From the IMG/VR virus record IMGVR_UViG_3300027754_000402, positions 1 through 25,263 of that record: a stretch of DNA of 25,263 bases, one strand, 5' to 3'. A program made the translations under genes and the position numbers. The number at the start of each line of letters is the position of its first letter. Position 1 is the first letter of the stretch. The notes under the pieces were generated by a model. It did no database searches and had not been told where the DNA came from. It was given only the letters and a program-made list of their open reading frames with translations. Below, piece by piece: positions 9,174 through 15,185 of this stretch. The DNA is from a virus.

Positions 9174-9324
9174 AAGCCATATAGAGATAGCGCAGCACAT
9201 TATGAATGCGACACTATCAGATTACGCCAGTATAGCCAGCGCCATTTATTTGACGCTAATGATTATTAAAACCATCCGCGAATTGTACCAATCGTTCAAA
9301 AACGGGAAAAAATCGAAACAATAA
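9064..9324 (+). CDS. Small membrane protein, possible holin-like
   Basis: Encodes 86 residues: a soluble N-terminal part of about 50 residues (start MNHAEHAETLTPLIDRLL), then a hydrophobic helix (about 54-70, YASIASAIYLTLMIIK) and a strongly basic tail ending NGKKSKQ. One helix plus a short cationic C-terminus recalls small phage holins. Its helix is homologous to that encoded in another frame at 8973-9173. The ribosome site is weak. The gene runs convergently into the leftward operon with only 7 bases between the stop codons. A separate endolysin-holin pair lies at 23777-24672, so this may have another role. Confidence 0.55.
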   Translation: MNHAEHAETLTPLIDRLLPHGVAVPVAGVGVIAPSVESHIEIAQHIMNATLSDYASIASAIYLTLMIIKTIRELYQSFKNGKKSKQ

Positions 9325-9331
9325 TGCATCA

Positions 9332-9550
9332 CTATTGTCTCAAAAGATCGTCTAAATTCGCCAGCAGTTCACTGGCAAGTTGTTCACTATTGTTTCGGCT
9401 CATGCTGCCGTCAGCAGCAGCTACCAAATACCCGCGAACCTCGTTCAGCAAATTGTGAACATCATCAAAGAGAACAAACTCTCCGTCGCCTTCATCCGGC
9501 GAGTACATGCACTCTTCAGTGTGGTTTAAACTGTATCGTTTAATGCTCAT
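9332..9550 (-). CDS. Small acidic phage protein, last gene of left operon
   Basis: Encodes 72 residues. The N-terminal motif KRYSLNHTEECMYSPDEGDGE followed by FVLFDDVHNLLNEV is a pattern seen in many phage small proteins (Arg-Tyr start, Cys-Met, D/E-G-E-(F/W)-V-x-(Y/F)-(E/D)-DV). A GAGGA ribosome site stands 9 bases before the ATG. Function unknown. The stop is only 7 bases from the stop of the oppositely oriented 9064 gene; a weak ACAATA/TATTGT hairpin at 9318-9338 is the only terminator-like element there. Confidence 0.6.
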   Translation of the reverse strand: MSIKRYSLNHTEECMYSPDEGDGEFVLFDDVHNLLNEVRGYLVAAADGSMSRNNSEQLASELLANLDDLLRQ

Positions 9551-9595
9551 CTATATTCATCCTCAAAAAATGTAATGGTGGCCATGTGGACAAAA

Positions 9596-10006
9596 CTAAA
9601 GCCCAACGCACTCAATCTTAAAACTCGTGAATCGGTAAGCGTCCTCCGCGTGTAGTTTTCGCGCCTGCTTAATTTCGTCCAAACAATGATCGTTAAGTGA
9701 CTTTAGGTGGCAATTGCACTCTAACTCGATGTCTTCCTGATACTTATCGCCATTCGCATACTGGAAAAAGAGCGCTATTTGAACGCGCCAAGTCATGCGC
9801 ATGCGCTCAAAAATGAACTGGGCGTACTGATTAACCATAGCCTTCGCGCTAAGCTTCGTTATCGGGTTTCTATGCCCTATTTTAGTAGAAACTACGTGAG
9901 TCCCATCTAAGGGGTTCAGGTCGTCCCATTCGAGCGTTAAACCGCGAATCAGGCGCTTGGCTTTAGCCATGTTTTTAGGTGACTTACTGGCGATAATGTT
10001 AGACAT
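9596..10006 (-). CDS. Hypothetical early protein
   Basis: Encodes 136 residues from the ATG at 10006 (start MSNIIASKSPKNMAKAKRL). A longer open frame reaches 10081, but that part lies over the upstream gene and lacks a ribosome site. The N-terminal ~20 residues are basic; the rest is mixed alpha/beta with a Cys pair (ECNCHLKSL) near residue 100. It overlaps the preceding gene by 8 bases. No family recognised; expressed with the recombination genes. Confidence 0.6.
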   Translation of the reverse strand: MSNIIASKSPKNMAKAKRLIRGLTLEWDDLNPLDGTHVVSTKIGHRNPITKLSAKAMVNQYAQFIFERMRMTWRVQIALFFQYANGDKYQEDIELECNCHLKSLNDHCLDEIKQARKLHAEDAYRFTSFKIECVGL

Positions 10007-10439
10007 TTTCAGACACCATTTTGTCAATCTGCCCCTCAGTAATAGCGGATAATTTTCGCCCGTTTTTAGTTGAATCTGCAAAAACTATTTTAGCCCGCGC
10101 CCTGATAGCATCCTCTGCACTTTGCTGGCTTGGGAAAAAGCCTAGCGTGAAAATGCCTAGTGTAGCCTGCCACATTCTATCCTGCGGCCTGTAGACAATT
10201 GTCATGTTGCAATTGGCCTTTAGCCCACAGCGCAATTTAACAGCCATTTCTTCCTGTTGAGTCATGGGCCGATATGCCTCGATATTCTCGGCATTCACAT
10301 AAGGCGTAACTTCCACAATCTGGCCGCCATTCTTCAAAAACTCCGACATTAAATCGCGGATTTCTTGCCGCTCAGGCTCTTTCATTTGCACGTTAGTTGA
10401 TGTGATAACGTCGTTTTCGAATGTTTTAATTAGTGCCAC
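9999..10439 (-). CDS. Hypothetical early protein
   Basis: Encodes 146 residues with a GTG start at 10439, preceded by GAGG at 8 bases. The N-terminal half is helical and charged (EPERQEIRDLMSEFLKNGGQ). The segment MWQATLGIFTLGFFPSQQ followed by SAEDAIRARAK has the strand-strand-helix look of a small AP2-like or similar beta-beta-alpha nucleic-acid-binding module, but the resemblance is weak. It is preceded by a structured 170-base gap and overlaps the next gene. Function unknown. Confidence 0.6.
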   Translation of the reverse strand: MALIKTFENDVITSTNVQMKEPERQEIRDLMSEFLKNGGQIVEVTPYVNAENIEAYRPMTQQEEMAVKLRCGLKANCNMTIVYRPQDRMWQATLGIFTLGFFPSQQSAEDAIRARAKIVFADSTKNGRKLSAITEGQIDKMVSENV

Positions 10440-10466
10440 TTCTATTCCTCAGTTGGTTAGTTAGGT

Positions 10467-10604
10467 GCCGTCTTTCCGGCTGTCAAGTTTCTCACCCATT
10501 CCACTCGGCAGAGTTTCCAGATTATCCGACACCTGCCGGAATCCAGTTGCCCGCGTCGCAGAACCCTAAAGGAGAGGTGGGGCGAAACCTGCGGGAGTTT
10601 TTTT
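10467..10604 (+). terminator. Three-hairpin element ending in a plus-strand T-run
   Basis: The gap 10440-10636 inside the leftward operon contains three stems in a row: GCCG/CGGC (10467-10480); ATTC.CGGCAG/CTGCCG.GAAT (10498-10542, 4-base bulge); and CCCGC/GCGGG (10550-10595) with inner CGC/GCG and CCC/GGG pairs. Seven T follow on the plus strand (10598-10604). Read rightward it has the form of a structured RNA with an intrinsic terminator; read leftward it is the 5' leader of the 10439 gene and has no T-run. It may stop readthrough from the late plus-strand genes. No known riboswitch could be matched with confidence. Confidence 0.4.
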
Positions 10605-10636
10605 AGGCCTACTACCCGCTAATGGCGCTGGTTCGG

Positions 10637-10888
10637 TTACAAATATCTATTCAGTGAGTTGTGACAATCATTCGAACCTTCCATATACGCTGCCTCTATA
10701 ATCTCAAGCATTGTTTTTCGCATTAGCTCTAAAGTTGCTGGCATTGTGTAATGGAGTAATGCGGAACCTGAAGCACGCAAAACAGAATCTAAAGCCTGAT
10801 CGACTAGTAACCAATCTGTGCTTATCTCTTTTGTTGTCGCTGCTGCAAAGTGCGGAACTGTGCTGCAAGGCCCTCGAAATTCGCGCAT
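10637..10888 (-). CDS. Small hypothetical early protein
   Basis: Encodes 83 residues from the ATG at 10888 (a GTG directly before it at 10891 would add one residue). The stop of the upstream 40-residue gene shares the A of this ATG (TGATG), so the two are coupled. The C-terminal half is helical with LELMRKTMLEIIEAAYMEG, and the IEAAYMEGSNDCH pattern recurs in small phage proteins of unknown role. Function unknown. Confidence 0.55.
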   Translation of the reverse strand: MREFRGPCSTVPHFAAATTKEISTDWLLVDQALDSVLRASGSALLHYTMPATLELMRKTMLEIIEAAYMEGSNDCHNSLNRYL

Positions 10889-11010
10889 CACTTATGCCCT
10901 CCAAACTCTGCAGGGTGATACCCTAGATCATCTAACGTGCATAGTATTATCATAGCAATTAAACCAACAATAATTGCGCCCAGAATTTTCTTTAATTGTC
11001 GTTCGGTCAT
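10888..11010 (-). CDS. 40-residue single-helix membrane peptide
   Basis: MTERQLKKILGAIIVGLIAM starts the product: a basic amphipathic start, then a hydrophobic helix (about residues 9-25, ending MIILC), then a polar tail LDDLGYHPAEFGGHK. A clear ribosome site (AAGGGG, 6 bases before ATG) and stop/start overlap with the downstream gene support coding. N-terminus probably cytoplasmic by the positive-inside rule. Small membrane peptides in early phage operons often act on host membrane proteins; no specific role can be given. Confidence 0.55.
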   Translation of the reverse strand: MTERQLKKILGAIIVGLIAMIILCTLDDLGYHPAEFGGHK

Positions 11011-11020
11011 GTTGCGCCCC

Positions 11021-11674
11021 TTAAATTATGTATTGATCGTGATCGGTTGCGAATTGTTGGGTGGCAGATTTTATCCACTCGTTAGCTTGTGCGCACTTTT
11101 TCAGCATTGCTGATTCAATTTCCAAATCACGGGTGTAGCGCGCTATTGTAATTCGGTGGTGCATTGGAATAGCCGAGTCTATAACGTGAATCGAACGGTC
11201 GTCATAGTCGCGCAGAATATTGTCAGGCGTATCAATGGCGCAGTAAGCAATTTCCCACTCGGGCAAATCAAAAAGGCACATGTACCCGCGCGCTTGCCAT
11301 TCATAACCTTTTTTATCGCACATTTCTTCAGTTAGAGGGAATGTGAGCAAGCTCCAAGCCACCTTAATATCAACACCCTTTTTAGATGATGCCGCTACCA
11401 AATCAGGTTCGCCTGTGATGATTCCATTATTCCGCCGACCGTCGCTATTGATCTTTTTTAGGTCATACAAAAAAACGTCGTTATAGAGCTGAATGCCTTC
11501 GTCTTCGCATGCTTTGCCCTTCTGAATTGCGCGAACATCGTCTAGGTTTTTGCGCACTCCAAAAAGGTTTTCGCGAACAGCCTCAAGCATGGCGCCTTTG
11601 GCTGTTTCTGACCACGCTTCACCCTTGGTGCGTGGGTTAGTCATTATCTGAGCAATTGAACTACAACGGATCAT
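11021..11674 (-). CDS. Lambda-exonuclease / YqaJ-family recombination nuclease
   Basis: Encodes 217 residues with the PD-(D/E)XK signature: GKACEDEG (residues 53-60, Glu59), GEPD (88-91, Asp91), VDIK (101-104, Asp102 and Lys104) and a following Q-x3-Y motif (Gln127, Tyr131). Family members degrade the 5' strand of double-stranded ends to leave 3' single strands for an annealing protein. The partner is encoded directly upstream with an ATGA overlap (11671-11674), so the two form a Red-like recombination pair used in replication, concatemer formation or repair of phage DNA. All core catalytic positions appear present. Confidence 0.85.
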   Translation of the reverse strand: MIRCSSIAQIMTNPRTKGEAWSETAKGAMLEAVRENLFGVRKNLDDVRAIQKGKACEDEGIQLYNDVFLYDLKKINSDGRRNNGIITGEPDLVAASSKKGVDIKVAWSLLTFPLTEEMCDKKGYEWQARGYMCLFDLPEWEIAYCAIDTPDNILRDYDDRSIHVIDSAIPMHHRITIARYTRDLEIESAMLKKCAQANEWIKSATQQFATDHDQYII

Positions 11675-12312
11675 AAAATACCCTCACAAAAACAATCTAC
11701 AACTTCCTGTTGTGCGTCTGTAAACTCAAAAGCGTCAACCAATTTTTCGATAGTGTATTCGCCAGCTTTTATTTTTATTAAGGCCTTTTGCAATCGCTCA
11801 TCAGTTATTAATTTTTTCGGTACTAGCTGCGGTTGCAGCTCCTCAATAACCGGAACGCTCTTGTGCTTATTCAAGTCGCCTTTGTGCCAATACTCGAGCG
11901 CACACCCAAACCGCATTCCGGCGTTTCGTATTGCGTCGCCTATGCGCTCCTTAGTAGCGTTGGGCCCTTTCTTACCTTGCGCGTCACCGTACCCAAGACG
12001 GGTTACGCCTAGGACTGTCAGTTCGACCCACATTCCACCGTCAACATCTAACAGCGGCAATCCATTCCCGTCAAATGCTAATGGCTTCCAAGACCACGCT
12101 GGGTCAACATCTAATAACCGATCGGTGAGCGCGGCGTGGCCGACATAGGCGAGGTGCATAACCTTGTCGCGAGCGTGGTACTGACCGCAAAAGTCGCAAT
12201 TCGCCTTTGGGATTTTATCCATATGCTCTTTTGCGAGCATTGGCTTTGGCAGCCAGCTAACTAAATTTTCAGGGAATGGCTCACGTAATTTATTGAATCT
12301 GGCCTCAGTCAT
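11671..12312 (-). CDS. Rad52-like single-strand annealing protein
   Basis: Encodes 213 residues. A CDFCGQYH cluster (39-46) precedes the core YVGHAALTDRLLDVDPAWSW (56-75), the strand GMWVELTVLGVTRLGYGD (93-110) and KERIGDAIRNAGMRFGCALE (121-140). This succession is the pattern of phage Rad52/Sak-type annealing proteins. It would coat the 3' strand made by the neighbouring exonuclease and anneal it to a complement. The C-terminal ~60 residues are Lys/Glu-rich and may contact the nuclease. ATGA overlap with the exonuclease gene gives coupled synthesis. The fold assignment is by motif pattern. Confidence 0.75.
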   Translation of the reverse strand: MTEARFNKLREPFPENLVSWLPKPMLAKEHMDKIPKANCDFCGQYHARDKVMHLAYVGHAALTDRLLDVDPAWSWKPLAFDGNGLPLLDVDGGMWVELTVLGVTRLGYGDAQGKKGPNATKERIGDAIRNAGMRFGCALEYWHKGDLNKHKSVPVIEELQPQLVPKKLITDERLQKALIKIKAGEYTIEKLVDAFEFTDAQQEVVDCFCEGIL

Positions 12313-12317
12313 ATAAT

Positions 12318-12443
12318 CTATCCTAAAAGTTCGATCAATTTTAAGTAAACCACCGAGCGCGAAGGCCCAGCGGTTGTGATTGTTGCGTGGTCTAGCTTGA
12401 TTGTGCCGACCCAGTGACCCGGCAGGGCTTCTCTAATTGTCAT
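12318..12443 (-). CDS. 41-residue hypothetical peptide
   Basis: The product starts MTIREALPGHWVGTIKLDHA and ends in a hydrophobic segment YLKLIELLG. The ATG at 12443 has GAGG 9 bases upstream and overlaps the end of the preceding gene by 11 bases; the stop is 5 bases from the annealing-protein start. This compact packing supports coding. Predicted beta-beta-alpha, too short for family assignment. Confidence 0.5.
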   Translation of the reverse strand: MTIREALPGHWVGTIKLDHATITTAGPSRSVVYLKLIELLG

Positions 12444-12978
12444 GCTTTAGTTCCTCTAGCCACTCGTCTACGGCAGCATCAAAAATACGCTCGGCGGTGA
12501 CCATGGTGTGCTTGATCGCGGCCTCTTGGCACACGCTCAGAAACTCGCCATGGTCGAACTTGAGCAGCATTGCTAGGTTGAATCCGTGCTGCTCCATAAA
12601 TCCTTGATCGTTGCTATATTCGCAGCGCAGAGCCTCGCACCAGAGCAAATCATCTAGCTCAGCCATGTCAACAATGTACGTTCCGGCCGTTTCTGCGGTG
12701 AACACCCAGTCTAGCGCCATCACCAGCCATAAGCGTGGGGATGTGGTGAACAACACCTGATCTGCGCGAGTGGATAGATCACCCGCTGGGGTGAATTCGT
12801 TAACGTAGGCATCCGCTTCGAAATCATCCGCCTCTACCGACCAGCGTTGAATCTGAGTGCTGAGCAGGCGCGCTACGTGCTCAGGAAGGTATGCAAACTG
12901 ACATTCAGCGTCGATCTTAACGCCGAACTGTATAGCCAAACGAACCAACTCGATGCCCTTATTCTTCAAAAAATTCAT
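12433..12978 (-). CDS. First gene of left operon, acidic hypothetical protein
   Basis: Encodes 181 residues from the ATG at 12978, preceded by AGGA 5 bases away. A TTG at 13011 would extend it by 11 residues but lies about 10 bases from the predicted transcription start and lacks a ribosome site. The protein is acidic and helical, with several Trp (WLVMALDWVFTAETAG) and a C-terminal helix VDEWLEELKHDN. It has no helix-turn-helix or peptidase motif, so it is not a CI repressor despite standing where lambda-like phages place early-left or repressor genes. Function unknown; a host-takeover or DNA-mimic role is only speculation from its charge. Confidence 0.6.
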   Translation of the reverse strand: MNFLKNKGIELVRLAIQFGVKIDAECQFAYLPEHVARLLSTQIQRWSVEADDFEADAYVNEFTPAGDLSTRADQVLFTTSPRLWLVMALDWVFTAETAGTYIVDMAELDDLLWCEALRCEYSNDQGFMEQHGFNLAMLLKFDHGEFLSVCQEAAIKHTMVTAERIFDAAVDEWLEELKHDN

Positions 12979-13027
12979 AAACTTCCTACCCTTAGTTGCC
13001 TGCAGCGCCAATCGCTTCAGTGGGGTA

Positions 13028-13069
13028 ACTATACCTCAGGTCTAGCCGTGAGTCTATACCCTAGGTGTA
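13028..13069 (-). promoter_or_regulatory. Leftward early promoter with two operators
   Basis: On the minus strand: -35 TAGACT (13056-13051), 17-base spacer, -10 TATAGT (13033-13028). Two 15-bp near-palindromes overlap it: TATACCCTAGGTGTA (13055-13069), touching the -35, and TATACCTCAGGTCTA (13030-13044), touching the -10; centres are 25 bp apart. These score 12 and 11 of 12 against TAYACC-NNN-GGTRTA. It would drive the recombination operon and be shut off by the adjacent Cro-like protein. Confidence 0.7.
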
Positions 13070-13118
13070 AAAAAGTGAAAATAGTTTAGGAGCGCGGGCC
13101 GGCCACTAACTGCTGTTG

Positions 13119-13160
13119 TTTACCGCCAGTGTAGACGCTGCAGAACACCAGTGGTACACT
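13119..13160 (+). promoter_or_regulatory. Rightward early promoter with two operators
   Basis: The -35 TAGACG (13132-13137), 17-base spacer and -10 TACACT (13155-13160) stand 25 bases before the Cro-like start codon. Operators TTTACCGCCAGTGTA (13119-13133) and AACACCAGTGGTACA (13144-13158) each match 10 of 12 positions of TAYACC-NNN-GGTRTA. They sit in the same places relative to the -35 and -10 as in the leftward promoter. The weaker match suggests lower affinity than the leftward pair. Confidence 0.65.
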
Positions 13161-13184
13161 CCAGCAAAACCACAGGGGATTAGA

Positions 13185-13373
13185 ATGCAAATAAAACTTA
13201 CAGAATACCTAGCCACAGGCAAAACCTTTTCCAGCGTCGCACGGGGCGCTGGGTTAACCTTATCAGCAGTAATCAAGATGGTGGCCATTGGGCGTGACAT
13301 CAGCGTGCAGAAGCTCGAAGGCGGAAAGTTGGCGCTGTTCGAGCAAAAAAGGATCGATAAAAATGAGCGATGA
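13185..13373 (+). CDS. cro: Cro-like transcriptional repressor
   Basis: Encodes 62 residues from the ATG at 13185, with AGGGGA 8 bases upstream (a longer frame from 13116 crosses the promoter and is rejected). The layout follows lambda Cro: an N-terminal strand and helix (QIKLTEYLATG, as in Cro RITLKDYAMRFG), helix-turn-helix TFSSVARGAGLTLSAVIKMV, then AIGRDISVQKLEGGKLALFE, matching Cro AGRKIFLTINADGSVYAEE. As first gene of the right operon it probably binds the operators at 13.03-13.16 and 21.85-21.89 kb as a dimer and turns early transcription down. No CI partner is encoded nearby. The stop overlaps the next gene. Confidence 0.75.
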   Translation: MQIKLTEYLATGKTFSSVARGAGLTLSAVIKMVAIGRDISVQKLEGGKLALFEQKRIDKNER

Positions 13374-13578
13374 ATGGCAAGAAATGGACAGTGCACCGAA
13401 AGACCGGCAAATTTTACTGGATGTTGGTTTGCTATGTCCGGTTGTCGCGGTTTACAACGTTAATAGAGAGGTATGGTTTTTCGCTCAAGCAAACGGAACA
13501 TGCGATTATTTTGAAGCGATGAGATGCCCGGCGCCTAAATTCTGGCGAGAACTTCTAAAACTAAGGGGGCAAAAATGA
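13363..13578 (+). CDS. DUF551-like small protein
   Basis: Encodes 71 residues from the ATG at 13363 (AGGA upstream); it overlaps the Cro-like stop by 11 bases and the dUTPase start by 4. The start MSDEWQEMDSAPKDRQILLD corresponds to the W-x-(P/E)-(I/M)-x-(T/S)-APKDG-x-x-IL motif of DUF551 proteins; the middle VVAVYN and an aromatic segment follow the family pattern, and the end PKFWRELL replaces the usual FTHWMPLP. DUF551 proteins are very frequent in phage early operons and have no established biochemical role. Confidence 0.65.
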   Translation: MSDEWQEMDSAPKDRQILLDVGLLCPVVAVYNVNREVWFFAQANGTCDYFEAMRCPAPKFWRELLKLRGQK

Positions 13579-14087
13579 GCGATTTGATGATTATTGACAT
13601 GGCGGAAATGCCGGCAGTTTTGAGACTACCGACAAGAGCGACAGATGGAGCCGCTGGGTTTGACCTATACGCGGACTCTTCAACGCCGGATCTGGTGAAA
13701 ATCCCACCATTCGGCCGAGTCGTTTTCAATACCGGGGTGCGCGTTGCGATTCCTGCGGGCCATGCGGGTTTTATCTGGCCGCGCTCAGGGCTGGCGGTTA
13801 AACAAGGGATCCAAGTGCTAGGCGGGTTGATCGATTCAGACTACCGAGGCGAGATTAAAGTTTGCCTGCATAACGGCTCTGCCAACGTGGCCACGGTGGA
13901 CACCACCAAAGCTATTGCGCAGATGGTATTTCAGCGCCACGAAACGCCTGTTTTCCGCTTAGTTTCGGAATTGCCGGACTCCGATAGGGGTGAGGGCCGT
14001 TTTGGCAGCACAGACGAGGATATAGCGGCATCAGCTAACCGTGCGCGGCTTGAGGCTGACTCGTTTTTGATTGAGGTGGAACGATGA
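13575..14087 (+). CDS. dut: Trimeric dUTPase
   Basis: Encodes 170 residues. All five motifs of homotrimeric dUTP pyrophosphatases are visible: DGAAGFDLYA (24-33), RSGLA (70-74), GLIDSDYRGE (84-93, catalytic Asp87, Tyr90 stacking on uracil), TTKAIAQMVF (110-119) and RGEGRFGSTD (138-147, C-terminal lid with Phe). It hydrolyses dUTP to dUMP and pyrophosphate, keeping uracil out of phage DNA and supplying dUMP. About 20 extra residues follow motif 5, longer than the standard enzyme (about 150). Start and stop overlap both neighbours (ATGA type). Confidence 0.95.
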   Translation: MSDLMIIDMAEMPAVLRLPTRATDGAAGFDLYADSSTPDLVKIPPFGRVVFNTGVRVAIPAGHAGFIWPRSGLAVKQGIQVLGGLIDSDYRGEIKVCLHNGSANVATVDTTKAIAQMVFQRHETPVFRLVSELPDSDRGEGRFGSTDEDIAASANRARLEADSFLIEVER

Positions 14088-14425
14088 TAAATTGCAATTG
14101 TGCGTTCTGCGAGGAATCAAGGCCGGCGATTAAAGCAAATCATTCAGGCCAATCTATTGCGGGAATGTTGGACCTAACTCGTGCTACTGGCATGAGAAAC
14201 GCCAATGCTAAGCCAGCAACAGCAACATCAACTCAGGTCGGCGGAGATCACTATTCAAAGCTGAAAATACAGCCTGTTGAGTACATCCACGCCAATAATA
14301 TTCCGTTTATAGAGGGCAGCGTAATTAAGTACGTTACTCGGTGGCGTGATAAAGGCGGCGTGAAAGACCTAGAAAAAGCTAATCACTTTATCGAACTTCT
14401 AATCGAGTTGGAGGGGCTGAAATGA
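14084..14425 (+). CDS. DUF3310 family protein
   Basis: Encodes 113 residues. The C-terminal two thirds carry the DUF3310 signature: GGDHYSKLKIQPVEYIHANN, then FIEGSVIKYVTRWRDKGG and KDLEKANHFIELLIE. The N-terminus has a Cys cluster (CNCAFC, residues 4-9) that could bind metal. DUF3310 proteins occur beside nucleotide-metabolism genes in many phages and are sometimes called nucleotide kinases, a label that is not well supported. Overlaps the dUTPase stop and the next start by 4 bases each. Confidence 0.85.
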   Translation: MINCNCAFCEESRPAIKANHSGQSIAGMLDLTRATGMRNANAKPATATSTQVGGDHYSKLKIQPVEYIHANNIPFIEGSVIKYVTRWRDKGGVKDLEKANHFIELLIELEGLK

Positions 14426-14529
14426 TCGCATTTATAGCGTTTGGCGTTATTGGGCTAGGGATTTTTGCCGTAGCATGGCTTTTTGCTATTGCGATTCAGT
14501 ATGTAGAAGGCCGTACGAGTGACGAATGA
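14422..14529 (+). CDS. 35-residue membrane peptide
   Basis: MIAFIAFGVIGLGIFAVAWL begins the product: one long hydrophobic helix (residues 2-27) and a short polar end ending EGRTSDE. It overlaps the DUF3310 stop (ATGA at 14422-14425), with GGAGGGG just upstream as a strong ribosome site. Likely a small inner-membrane protein; role unknown. Confidence 0.6.
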   Translation: MIAFIAFGVIGLGIFAVAWLFAIAIQYVEGRTSDE

Positions 14530-14544
14530 CATTAAAGGTGAATT

Positions 14545-14802
14545 ATGAACGACAATACAGACAAGCTAAGGCAAAAAGCGGTTGATGATGGGGTTTTTAG
14601 CAAGAGCGTTTACACGCTTTTTTTAGAACAAAACCTGCAACGAATGGTTGATGAAGTCAAGCGGTTGCAGCTGGCGGTAGAAGCGGCTTTTGAGGAGGGT
14701 TTTGATTGCGGATATGAAGGTGCACAATTTATTGATAGCCCATCGCATGTCGAGTCGTGGGAGCAAAGCAAAGCCAAAAAAGACGCGGGGGAACCACAAT
14801 GA
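14545..14802 (+). CDS. Small hypothetical protein, coiled-coil
   Basis: Encodes 85 residues with AAGGTG upstream of the ATG. Residues about 25-55 form a probable coiled coil (FLEQNLQRMVDEVKRLQLAV); the rest (EAAFEEGFDCGYEGAQFIDS) matches a pattern of small phage proteins with an aromatic-Gly-rich helix and acidic end. The stop overlaps the next ATG. Function unknown. Confidence 0.6.
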   Translation: MNDNTDKLRQKAVDDGVFSKSVYTLFLEQNLQRMVDEVKRLQLAVEAAFEEGFDCGYEGAQFIDSPSHVESWEQSKAKKDAGEPQ

Positions 14803-14966
14803 CCAAGCCAGAACTGCTAGAGCTGCTCAAACTCCTATCAGCGCTCGAATCTTGGGCGCACTCGACAGGCAGTAAGTTCCCAGACTTTTTATATGAGCGG
14901 TTGGGGGATGCTTTGGACAAGTTGACTAACGAGGTGTTGAACGGTTTGCCAGTGCCGGCAAAGTGA
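14799..14966 (+). CDS. Small helical hypothetical protein
   Basis: Encodes 55 residues; the ATG at 14799 overlaps the previous stop (ATGA), preceded by GGGGGAA. Leu-rich amphipathic helix at the start (MTKPELLELLKLLSALESWA) and a second helix LGDALDKLTNEVL. It is the last gene of the Cro operon, 9 bases before the terminator. Function unknown. Confidence 0.55.
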   Translation: MTKPELLELLKLLSALESWAHSTGSKFPDFLYERLGDALDKLTNEVLNGLPVPAK

Positions 14967-14975
14967 TCTAGCCAA

Positions 14976-14998
14976 GCCGCCTTCGGGCGGTTTTTTTT
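14976..14998 (+). terminator. Intrinsic terminator of the right early operon
   Basis: CCGCC-TTCG-GGCGG (14977-14990) is a perfect five-pair stem with a UUCG tetraloop, extended by a G before it and followed by eight T (14991-14998). It lies 9 bases after the last stop of the Cro operon. Confidence 0.9.
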
Positions 14999-15002
14999 GC
15001 AT

Positions 15003-15030
15003 AAAAAAAGCCCTCGTTTTAAGGAGGGCT
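15003..15030 (-). terminator. Minus-strand intrinsic terminator
   Basis: On the minus strand AGCCCTC, an 8-base loop, then GAGGGCT is followed by seven T (15009-15003). It is positioned exactly after the stop codon of the small minus-strand frame 15176-15030 and faces the plus-strand terminator, insulating the two units. Confidence 0.85.
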
Positions 15031-15176
15031 CACCGGATCACCCTTGCCGCCACTGGCTGACCCTTTCGGGTGGTGTGATGCCATGCAATTTCTAGCACGT
15101 CCGTAACATCATTGTGCGACGGGGGCGGCGCCAACCACCCCCATCGCGGAGCTAATCGGCACGCAGCCAAATTCAC
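15030..15176 (-). CDS. 48-residue minigene, near-leaderless start
   Basis: An open frame from GTG at 15176 encodes a peptide beginning VNLAACRLAPRWGWLAPPPS and ending VLEIAWHHTTRKGQPVAARV-IR. The C-terminal part has protein-like amphipathic character. It fills the space between a minus-strand promoter (predicted start 15179/15180) and a terminator beginning at its stop codon, which argues for a dedicated monocistronic unit. The GTG would lie only about 4 bases from the RNA 5' end, so translation would be leaderless or nearly so; no ribosome site exists. The alternative is a small RNA: the transcript also has a 10-pair stem (15114-15144 region) and a GNRA-type hairpin ACCC-GAAA-GGGT. No family recognised. 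Confidence 0.4.
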   Translation of the reverse strand: MNLAACRLAPRWGWLAPPPSHNDVTDVLEIAWHHTTRKGQPVAARVIR

Positions 15177-15185
15177 TCGGGGCGC

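Noticed and set aside
10458-10486. TTGACA on the minus strand before the 10439 gene as a promoter.
   Set aside because: The hexamer 17 bases downstream is TAACTA, matching the -10 consensus at only two positions, and no extended -10 is present.
10901-10935. GGTGATACCCTAGATCATC resembles a Cro-type operator.
   Set aside because: It matches at most 8 of 12 positions, lies inside a coding gene, and has no partner site at 25 bp and no promoter.
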